Source of the DNA: Stomoxys calcitrans
Lineage: Eukaryota; Arthropoda; Insecta; Diptera; Muscidae
DNA length: 64,000 bases
Reading direction: 5' to 3'
Assembly: GCF_963082655.1 (NCBI RefSeq)
Contig: NC_081553.1
Coordinates: 59,355,571 to 59,419,570 of the forward strand
Below, in pieces: positions 1 through 10,000 of this stretch. A program made the position numbers and the translations under genes. How positions within the stretch are numbered: position 1 is the stretch's first letter; each line of letters begins with the position of its first letter. Under the pieces are notes generated by a model that made no database searches, was not told the origin of the DNA, and saw only the letters and a program-made list of their open reading frames with translations.

Positions 1-600
1 CTGTAACATTAGACCTAGGATCTTCACGAAATATGTGGACGACATTTTTGGGATAAGCAAAGCAATTGCAATAGAACAAATCTTGACAACATTCAATAGT
101 TTTGATTCAATCTTCAAGTTCACAATAGAAAAAGAAGAAAACTATAGTTTACCATGCTTGGATATGCAATTAATACAGGAAAACGGCAAAATTTTAATCG
201 ACTGGTATCAGAAGCTTTCATCATCGGGCAGAATATTAAATTATCATTCAAACCATCCAAAAAGAATTATTTTAAATACAGCTTTAAATCTTATCAATAG
301 ACTAAACTATATAAATAAGTGATGAAAGATTCCACGATAAAAACACAAGAAAAATCGTCAATATCCTTTAAAATAATAGTTTCCCATTAACAGTCATTGA
401 ATCATTATTAAAAAAATCAATGAACAGTAAGCCACAAGAGAGAGAACCAATAACATACAAATCCATAACATGTGTACCAAAACTGTCAAGAGAGATTTGA
501 AAACGCAAAATACAAAATCGCACACAAAACCACAAACACACTTAGATCCCTATTTACTGACACAAAGACGAAATAAGATAATATGGAGAAATCGAATGTA
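1..600 (+). mobile_element. Penelope-like element fragment, reverse transcriptase end and linker
   Basis: The open stretch 35-322 begins just after a YVDD-like metal-binding motif (frame reads YVDDIF) and matches the product of the Penelope-like copy at 9807-10130, so it is the 3' part of a Penelope-type reverse transcriptase. The stretch continues to 600 as decayed linker sequence and resumes at 2471, so a mariner MITE has split it. The element is cut on the left by the window edge. Several stops and frameshifts mean it is dead. Confidence 0.8.
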
Positions 601-801
601 TTGGGTTGCCCAAAAAGTAATTGCGGATTTTTTAAAAGAAAGTAAATGCATTTTTAATAAAACTTAGAATGAACTTTAATCAAATATACTTTTTCAACAC
701 TTTTTTTCTAAAGCAAGCTAAAAGTAACAGCTGATAACTGACAGAAGAAAGAATGCAATTACAGAGTCACAAGCTGTGAAAAAATTTGTCAACGCCAACT
801 A

Positions 802-2430
802 CAGCGGTCAAAAAAAGTATTCATCATTCAATGTTTTTTTTTTAATAAGTCTACAAAAGACAATTGGAATAAAAACATATTAAACTAATGATGCAGTAGT
901 GCTTGTGTGATATATATGTACACAATTTCATTGTTTTTAAAGAAAAAAATAGTATTTATTGGAACAAAAAGGGCCATTTTACAGCTGAACACAAAAAATT
1001 AAACAAAAAAAGTATTCATCATTGCAAAAAAACAAAAAAATAAATAACATAATTTAAAAAAAATAATACTTTGTTATTCGACCACCGCGTCTTATAACTT
1101 CTTTTAAACGGTTTGACATCGATTGGACTAATTTAGCGGTTATATTTTGGTCTATATTAGTCCATTCCTCCATTATCACCTGTTGCATTTGACTCTTGCT
1201 CGAAAAATTGCGCGTTCTCAATTTGCGTTCGAGATGATCCCAAAGATGTTCAATTGGGTTCAAGTCGGGACTTTGAGGAGGAGTTTTAATGACTTTGGGG
1301 CAGTTATACAGCATCCACATCTTGGTATTTAAAGCAGAATGTTTGGGGTCATTATCTTGATAATATTGAAAGTTATTACCAAGCCCAAGTTTTACAGCAC
1401 TATCTTTTAAATTCCTCTTTAAAATGTCAATGTAATACTTATGATCCATTACTCCATTAATAATTTCAAGATTTCCCGCTCCTGAAGCCGCCATACACCC
1501 CCAAACCATTAAACCACCTCCACCATATTTTACAGTAGCAACTGTGTTTCGTTCTTCTTGGTTTTCTGTACACTATGACCTTTCCATCGCACCCAAAAAG
1601 ATTAAACTTGCTCTCGTCTGCAAAAATGACTGTTTTCCAAAATGATTCGGGCTGTTTTACATACATTTTTGCGAAGTTTAGCCTTTTCACTCGGTTTATT
1701 TTATTTATAAAGGGCTTCTTACGTGCAGTTCTTCCTCTGTAACTATGCCTTTTGAGTGTATTTCGAATTGTTTGTGTAGTAACTTCCTTCCCTAAATATT
1801 CCATAGTGTTTTTACGAAGAATGGTCGCATTTGTCTTCGGAGTTTTCTGAACTTGCCGCACTAGCCAACGCACATCTCCAACTGAAAGTGCTTTTGGTCG
1901 ACCAGATCTTGGTTTATTGTCAACAGTTTTCGTTTCTGTCCACTTTCTGATGATGGATTGTATAGTAGATCGTGGTCTATTTAATATTTCACTGATAGTT
2001 TTTTGAGTTAAACCATTCCTGTGGTGTTTTATTATCAAAACTTTTACCTCATCAGAAACCTCGTTTTGCTTACGACCCATTTTGACAAAAACTATATTTT
2101 CAATGAAATTAAATATTTGCTGTCAAGGGCAAAGCCTCCTTTACTAAATAAAACAGAAAAGGGGGATTCCCAAATAATATTTGAATTTGACTTTGATGAT
2201 AGCACATCAATGATGAATACTTTTTTTGTTCTGTTTTTGGTGTTATTATATAAAATTGCATTTTTTGCGCTAATTAAATTTATTTTTTGAATTTATTTTA
2301 AAACATATTACGAAAAATAAACTATTGCATAAAACTGCATTATTTGTTTACTTTAAATTTTCTTCAATTACCCAAAATAAGTGAATTTATTATCAATTTT
2401 GCTAATGATGAATACTTTTTTTGACCGCTG
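802..2430 (-). mobile_element. Tc1-like DNA transposon with IR/DR-type ends
   Basis: Outer repeats at 802-829 and 2404-2430 share the core CAGCGGTCAAAAAAAGTATT in inverted orientation. The element is flanked by TA at 800-801 and 2431-2432. The same GTATTCATCATT core recurs inward at about 1000-1024 and about 2208-2233, so each terminal inverted repeat of about 222 bp carries two direct repeats, as in the IR/DR subgroup that includes Sleeping Beauty. It is 1629 bp and contains one frameshifted transposase gene on the minus strand. Confidence 0.9.
1054..2080 (-). pseudogene. Tc1 transposase, DD34E type, one frameshift
   Basis: This is a cut-and-paste transposase of the Tc1 family. The N-terminal part (2080 to about 1540) has a helix-turn-helix region, the motif SGRPKAL near residues 59-65, and the first catalytic Asp in FADESKF near residue 155. 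The C-terminal part (about 1509 to 1054) has the second Asp in QDNDPKHSA and the Glu in SPDLNPIEHLW. The two parts lie in different frames; the break is near 1510-1550. Apart from this it is full length (about 340 residues) with few other lesions, so the insertion is fairly young. Family membership follows from the motifs; inactivity is inferred. Confidence 0.92.
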
Positions 2431-2470
2431 TATATGAAAAATCCGCAATTACTTTTTGGGCAACCCAATA

Positions 2471-3095
2471 GTATACCAGATCAAATACAATGGAGATGGA
2501 ACTAGCGGATGCCAAAAGTTATATATCGGAACCACCAAAAATAAACTAAAAACTAAACTGGCAGGGAATAAATCTGACATTAAATTAAGGAGTAGAAACA
2601 CACACACACACACACACCAAAAAACGGCATTAGCAGAACACTGTGCAACAGAACAACACCATGAGTCAGACATAGAGCGAGTAAGAATAATAGATAACGA
2701 GATAAATTACAACAAGAGACTAACACTAGAAACGCTACACATCATCAACACGACAACAACAAAACGCATGAATTACAAAGCAGACACAGAGTGATGTGAG
2801 AGCAACTATAGACTGTTGGTACAACTAGTGAACAAAGTCCAATAAGAAAAACTACAAAACAGTAGCAAATTAGACAACTACTGTTGAAGACGATCGCATA
2901 GAGTTTTTGTTTGTGTTTTGTTTCTCATTTAGATATGTAAGTTAAATAAGAAAATAAAAACAGTGATGTCAATAGTTTAAAAATAAGTTTAATTTGTTGT
3001 AGATCATATCTTGAAAATGGATTTCATTGAAATGCGAAATATCGGTGCATAAAAAATAAAGAAAAGAATAAAACCAGAAAGACCTCGCTCCCAAT
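2471..3095 (+). mobile_element. Penelope-like element, GIY-YIG endonuclease and 3' end
   Basis: The open frame 2456-2794 encodes a GIY-YIG-type nuclease segment: VYQIKYNGDG, then [10 protein letters not shown], then basic and coiled sequence. This is the C-terminal domain of Penelope-like elements. The 3' end after the stop (to about 3095) matches both ends of the composite at 8125-11503. An (AC)n run at about 2598-2618 has grown inside the coding part. It is the continuation of 1-600. Confidence 0.8.
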
Positions 3096-3890
3096 TAGAG
3101 CGCCTTCGGACCATGAGCCTTTGGAACTATATTTTTATATGTCATATTTTTATAGACCCTGAACTATTGTTTTGGGAAAAGAAAAATAAACAATTCTTTA
3201 TAACACAATTCCCCAGTGGAATAAATTTGTAAAGCCTTATTAGTTGTTTTAAACGATTACGTTTTATTATATTTGTTATATGAAATTTATTCTTATAAAA
3301 TTATTTTATACTAAGTATGTATTATTGTTGATATTTGTCTTTGATTATGGTTCTTTATATTAATATGAATATGCGAATATATTTTAATGGTTAGTATGCA
3401 GTGGTGAGTGATTTGAATGCTATAACTAATAATTCTATATGCTTGTTGTACCCTCCTGGGGGATTAGTGATATTAAAAAAACAGATAAAATGTGGGAATA
3501 TTGGATGATTGCAATTGCAATGGGAAACGTTGTTTTCCTTAGCTTCTGATCGAGATAAAGGAAAATGATGCAATTCTGATTTATATGGGCGTAGGAAAAA
3601 TATACTATCTACTCATTTCATTTAATTTTTTGTTTTCTATTTTTCTTCTATTTTATTCGAATTTGTGTAAAAATATTCCATCGACTTCTATTTGTTTTTA
3701 TTTTTCAATTATTATTTGTTTTATTTTTCACATTTAATTTAGATTCTGTGTTATATAGCTATTTCATTCATTTTTTTTTTATAATTTCAAATTATAAATT
3801 TCATAGTTATTGTATAATATATGAATATATGTGTTTGTGGATGTCTTAATATAATTATATTATTAAATATAGTTTTAAATAATTGTTTTT
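3096..3890. other. jar 3' flank and probable 3' UTR
   Basis: This AT-rich stretch has no supported ORF. On the minus strand it lies directly downstream of the jar stop codon and carries several AATAAA hexamers (3720-3725, 3697-3702, 3652-3657). The jar 3' UTR probably ends within it, but the cleavage site cannot be fixed from sequence. Confidence 0.5.
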
Positions 3891-3896
3891 TTTATT
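3891..3896 (-). terminator. AATAAA overlapping the jar stop codon
   Basis: The hexamer AATAAA on the minus strand overlaps the TAA stop (3894-3892). It is probably too close to the stop to be the only polyadenylation signal. Better-placed hexamers lie 170-240 bp downstream. Confidence 0.3.
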
Positions 3897-4037
3897 TAGC
3901 ACCTAAATTTTTATATGGTTTGCCACCATGTTTCTCCCATTCACGATTAAATTCATGCTCTAAAATTTCAGCGCCACGTTTGCGTGTCAGGCCGGTCTCT
4001 TCTAAACTTAGCTCACACATTTGCATATCATCAACAC
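3892..4037 (-). CDS. jar: jar coding exon 18 (C-terminus)
   Basis: Completes G1191 and encodes residues to 1238, the end of the cargo-binding domain ([16 protein letters not shown], then EFNREWE), ending in GAK-TAA. The acceptor is CCCCAG. The intron before it is 193 bp. Confidence 0.93.
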
Positions 4038-7000
4038 CTGGGGATTAGATAAATTTAGTATAAGAAATCCGTCTCTTAAGGATTTTTAAGCATTGAAAGT
4101 TTTTTTTGACTCAGGAATGAATTTCAGTGTGGAAATGTAATTTTTGGATGTAAAGATTAAAATTGGACAATTTCAGAGATGAGGATGATATTATATACTC
4201 AAAAGAATTACATTTAAATTTTAAACTTACCTGCTGTGAGTAGGATGGGTGGTTTATCGGCATGCAGTTCCATTTGTCTTGCTATCCATTGACCATCAAA
4301 ATGGGCATACCACAAACCTCTTTTAGCTATTATTTGGAATAAAAAAGAATATAAAAAAAAATTATAATAACATTTAAATTGGAAGATCACATTAAAAAAC
4401 AAATGAGACGCTGCTAAAGTCAGACAGTGCAAAATGCAAGTTTTGCCCATGAACTTCATTTCATTAAGGAACAGGGGCAAAATTCTCACATACATATCAG
4501 TCCGACCGATTCAAGTCAATCCCATGGCAGCCTTCATCGGCAAGGGCTGCTGCCTCAGTGTATGTGTTCGTCTTTTTTCGTCATGGGAGAGGCACATCAC
4601 GGAGTGCCTTCTCCGCACGCTTCTGGTCCGTGCCGCGATGGAAAAGAACCCCGGACCCAGGTTCTGTTCGGTTTGCCAGAACCGCCTCCATCATTGGTCG
4701 GTGTCGGTGAGGTGTAACCGGTGCATGGAGTGGGTACATTTCCGATCTTGCTCTGGCCTCACTTCACTACGGGAGTATAGTCATACTGGATATGCCGCAA
4801 GATGCTGTGCGAACATAGCCAGCAGTGGGTCACAAGCGTCGTCGTCGTCGCCTTCTGCGATCTCGTCGTTGGACTATGTGACCCCCCCCCCCACTTCTCC
4901 CGTACGTGAATATACGCAACGGCAGCATCCCAGCCCAAATATTGCCAGGCCAGTGTCGGGAAATGCATCATTTATGCAACTAAACTACAACGGTCTCCGT
5001 GGCAAGATCGATGAGATTGTGGATTTCATGAGTTGTAAAGATATATTGCTCGCAGCGATCCAGGAGACAAAGCTGGCCAACATCTGTACAGTTATCACGG
5101 AGGTGGGGGAGTGGCCTTCGTAAAACACTATTCCGTGCAATATAGACCCATCTCGCATGCACCTGGCGCTAGTGACTCCTACGTGGAGTGCATGGGGATA
5201 GCAGTCAGGTCCGGTACTGCCGAGATGGAGCTACACAACGTGTAGATACCGCCGGTTGGTAGCTGTGTCCCGATTAATAACCAAGCTTACAACCCCGACA
5301 TAAGTGGGTTACTATCTGGCCATAATCGTCTGGTTCTAGGGGACTTTAATGCGCATCACACGTTATGGCATTCTCCCCTAGGTAACGACCGACCAGCAGG
5401 GCATAGCTTTGGCAGAGCAGATTGAAAGCTCCACGTTTTGCACGGTGAATGGGGATGCCCCACTAGGATTACGAGGAGCTGCAGCTGCCAGACATCTCCT
5501 GATCTCCTGAGTGACGTATCCTGGCAAGCCGTCATCTCTTTGGGGTCAGACCACCTCCCCATAATTCTCACCATCGATCGACCACCCGACTTCATAACCT
5601 CTGAGCGCCGGACGTTTATCAATCATAAGATGGCCGATTGGGCTGGCTTGAGAGAGTATACCAATCGCCGCTTCAGTGAACTGCTACCCCCCTCTGATGT
5701 GCTAGTGGCCGAGCGGAAATTCCGAGACATCATTAACGTAGCAGCTGCTCGCTTTATGCCAGCCGGTCGAATACCCCAAGTGCAGCGCAATTTCCCGGAG
5801 CAACTAGTGCACTCACAGACGAGCGTGATGGGATTCTGGAAATAAACAGAGTAATCAACGAACATAAGCGAAATTTGTGGCTGGAACACTTGGAGCAATG
5901 TAACTTAGGCACCGGTGTAGGCAAACTGTGGTCTACTGTTAAGTCACTCTCGAACCCCGGTAGACGGAAGACAGGACTTCAGTCACTTTTGGCGACATAA
6001 CCGTGACTGAACCGAAGACATGCGCCAGGTTGTTCAACCGTCAATTTATTGTGCATCCCGAGAGAGACAGGGCAAGGAGGAGAGCCATTCGCCGTATTCG
6101 TGGTCTCCGAGGCGATGAACAGCCATCACAATTTACCGTGGGCGAAGTTACGAATGTCATCCGTGGCGACAAATCATCCAAGACGTTGGACCCCGACGGA
6201 ATCTCTACATTGATGTTGAATAATCTGGATTCACCTGGAGTTGAGTACCTTACCACTGTTCTCAACCTGTTTTTGAACTCTCTCATAGGTCCCGATGTCT
6301 GAAAAATGGGCAGAGTGATCCCGCTACTAAAGCCTGGAAAAGACCATTCGCCGAGCATCAACACGAATTTCGGAGACTGCACAGCACAACAACAGCACAT
6401 GCCATCACCACACACATTTGCCGTGGCTTCAATCAACCCAGGCCATGTGATAGGACGGTCCTCGTGGCACTGGACCTATCGAAGGCATTCGACACGGTCA
6501 GCCATGCCAAATTATTTGAGGACATTGCCAACACGTTCCTCCAACCAGGCCTGAAACGATGGGTCGCGAATTACCTGTGTGGTCGCCAGTCATTTGTGGA
6601 ATTTAGGGATAAAAAGTCGAAGCACCGTAGAGTGAAACAGGGAGTTCCCCAAGGTGGTATGATATCTCCGGCACTGTTTAACCTCTACCTATCCTCCATT
6701 CGACCCCCACCAGACGGCATAGAGATTGTATCATATGCGGACCATTGTACGATCATGGTATCAGGCCCCCCACCCATTGATGACATCTGCGATAGGTTGA
6801 ACGTCTACCTCAACGAACTTGCCTCATATTTCGCTGCAAGAAATCTCATGATATCCGCCACCAAATCTTCAGCCACATTGTTCAATACAAATACGCGTGA
6901 GGTGAATACTGAACTGACTGTGATGGTTGATGGAGAAATGATTCCGACCATCAAGTGTCCCAAAATACTTGGCGTCACATTTGACAGCTCTTACACATTC

Positions 7001-10000
7001 TCCCCACAAGCAATCTGCGATAAAGCCAAATTTTCCTTTTTTTAAATCCATTCATTTGTTTTAAAATTAACGCGGTTCGAAAATTATTTTAAATCATGCA
7101 CTTTCTTTTGGTTTTTAGATGTACTCAAACATATGTAATTGCCAAAAGTGTTTTTTTCAGAGAATAGCTCATATATCTTTCATTCGATTTTGGTCAGATC
7201 TTTACGAAAATTTGGAGAGATGTTACGTCTCTCATATATGCTCAAACATAAATACAGTGGTGTAGGTAGTATAGCTGGCAAAATATCGATAGCACTATCG
7301 ATAGCACTATCGATAGCACTATCGATATTTAATTTTTTGACTGAACATCGCTTAATATTTTTCCGGTGGATACTACGCAAAAGTTTAATTTTTTTCAAAA
7401 TAAGCAATTCGACGCTAAATGCTTTAATATACATTGCTCCTGTAGAGGGAGCAATTTTCATCCGATTAGGTTAACATTTGTACAACGTACAATGATTTCT
7501 CTCATGACTTCCAACTGACTTTATTTATCTTGGTTTTATTTGGTCTGTGCATTGATATTGCGTCTATATAAATCGATCTCCTGGTTTTTACTTCCCATTT
7601 TCGTTTGAAATATGGGAAATTAACGATAGTATCGATTTTATTATTAAAACTATCGGAAATATCGAATGTTGCGATTATGGATAGTTTACCAGCTCTAGTA
7701 GGTAGTGTTTTACTATACTTAGTGGTGTGCTTCTATACTTACTATTTTCTGGTGCGTTGGCCCTCATAAATGGTATGCGGAAATAACGATGTTGGGCAGT
7801 TGCTACAATTTCTTGTTTAGGTTGTACCAATGGTGGGGCTTTTGAAGCTATAAGGATGAATAAAATAATAAACCATTTAATATTTTTACTCTCTTTAGTT
7901 ATAGTAACCAGAAATAAAATACCTGCTTCCATAACACTTTTTGGGGCTCGTTCATTTTCATCCATTGTGGTACGTTTACGATTCTTTGCCTTCCATGCAT
8001 GGTACACCTTCAAACGACGATGGAATTCTTGGCGACAAGCCTAAAATTGTAATATTAATAAAATTCATTAGATACTGTAAAATATGTTGATTATTTTTAA
8101 CTCGACCTTATTTATTCAATATTGTTGTTTTTAATTCAAGCTTGAGGTCTTTCTGGTTTTTATCTTTTCTTTATTATTTATGTATCGATATTTAGCATTT
8201 CAATGAAATGCATTTCCAAGATATGATCTACAACAAATTAAATTTATTTTTAAACTATTGACATCACTGTTTCTATTTTTTTATTTAACTTACATATCTA
8301 AATGAGAAACAAAACACAAACAAAAACTTTATGCGACCATCCCCTCCAAACATTTTCTATCGTGCGAGTCACTAAATCTGCACTCAAGGAAGTTGAAAAC
8401 AATCTCAGGCGATATCATTTTTTACTCTAATTAGTGTCTCGGTACGGGAGAAAACGTTCCACTTGGCGATATATACCCATGAGTGACTAAATAGGGACTA
8501 AAAAAAGTGTAAAATTCGATTATCAACGTCATTTATAAAAATAAATTTTTATTTGCCAAATGTTTTTTTTTACCTTTTAGAGTGAGGCTAATTTTTATTT
8601 CTCTTTCTAATTTACTTCTTTTTCAAATCAAGATTAATAATCGAAGATTTTCTTTGCAATGATTTTCCCTGACTGGGATTTGAACAGCCAACCTTACGAT
8701 TGTGAGGCGTATGCTATCCCTCTGTGCTACCGGCCTTTCTTCATTACAGAAGGCTAAGTTAACATACATTCTCTTGTTTGGGGTATTTTGAGTTAGCGTC
8801 CAAAACAACAACAAAAAATCTATTTTTAAATTTGTAGCAATAGCAGTTGATTATGAGAAACTAATTAGCGAAACATGAATGATAGAATTCCGACAGTAAT
8901 GTATTTTGTTGTTGTAAATCTTGAAATCTCTACAAACTATCATACAAAAGGACCTAAAAAGTGACTATTCTGGGAGGGAGTGAGAAAGTCACTTCCAAAT
9001 GTTTGGAGGGTCTTCAACATTCGTTGTCTGCTTTGCTACTGTTTTGTAGTTTTTCTTATTGGACTTTGATAACTAGTTGCTCGCGCTTCCCTCTGTTCCT
9101 GCTTTATAATTCATGCGTTTAGTTGTTGTAATTTATCTCGTTATCTGTTATTCTTACTCTCTCTAAGTCTGGCTCATGGTGTTCTGTTGCACAGTGTTCT
9201 GCTTATGCCGTTTTTTAGTGTGTGTTTCTGCTCCTTAATTGAATGACAGATTTGTGCCCTGCCAGTCTAGTTTTTAGTTTATTTTTGGTGGTTCCGATAT
9301 ATAATTTTTGGCATCCGGTAGTTCCATCTTCATTGCATTTGATCTGGTATACTACATTCGATTTCTCCATATTATCTAATTTCGTCTTTGTGTCAGTTAA
9401 TGGGGATCTAAGTGTGTTTGTGGTTTTGTGTGCGATTTTGTATTTTGATTTGTCTATGCAATTTGCGTTTTCAAATCTGACAGTTTTGGTACATATGTTA
9501 TGGATTTGTATGTTATTGGTCCTCTTGTGGCTTACTGTTCATTGATTTTGTTAATAATGATTGAATGACTGTTAATAGGAAACTATTATTTTGAAGGATA
9601 TTGACGATTTTTCTTGTGTTTTTATCGTGGAATCTTTCGTCACTTGTATTGTTAACTCTATTGATAAGATTTAAAGCAGTATTTAAAATAATTATTTTGG
9701 GATGGTTTGAACGGCAATTTCATATTCTCCCTGATGATGAAGGCTTCTGATACCAGTCGATTAAAATATTGCCATTTTTCCGTATTAATTGCATATCCAA
9801 TTATGGTCAACTACTGTTTTCTTCTTTTTCTCTTGTGAATTTGATGCTTGAATTAAAACTATTGAATGTTGTCAAGATTTGTTCTATTGCACTTGTTTTG
9901 CTTATCCCAAAATGGTCGTCCACATATTTCGTCAAGATCCTAGGTCTAATATCACAGTTTGAAAGGCATTCATTCGGCAGCTCCTCCATTACAAAGTCTG

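Larger units (their letters stand above)
601..2468. mobile_element. mariner-derived MITE (237 bp) split by a Tc1 element
   Basis: The termini are inverted repeats reading TTGGGTTGCCCAAAAAGTAA, flanked by a TA duplication at 599-600 and 2469-2470. The empty site is visible in the related Penelope copy near 10884. After removing the Tc1 insert and its TA, 237 bp remain, the same as the copy at 62431-62667. The ends match both ends of the mariner at 22656-23586, so this is an internal-deletion derivative of that family. Confidence 0.88.
4327..7742 (-). other. jar: jar intron 16, filled by mobile elements
   Basis: 3416 bp. It contains a SINE fragment (4434-4537), an NPGP-motif LINE in antisense orientation (4538-7045) and a hAT MITE (7270-7697). 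What remains shows no other gene. Confidence 0.9.

Noticed and set aside
2021..2290. 89-codon plus-strand frame over the Tc1 transposase start
   Set aside because: Shadow of the transposase and terminal repeat; no domain.
2449..2673. Cys-rich minus-strand frame (and similar at 9243-9545 and 10836-11057)
   Set aside because: Antisense of the Penelope GIY-YIG segment; the VCVCV part comes from an (AC)n run.
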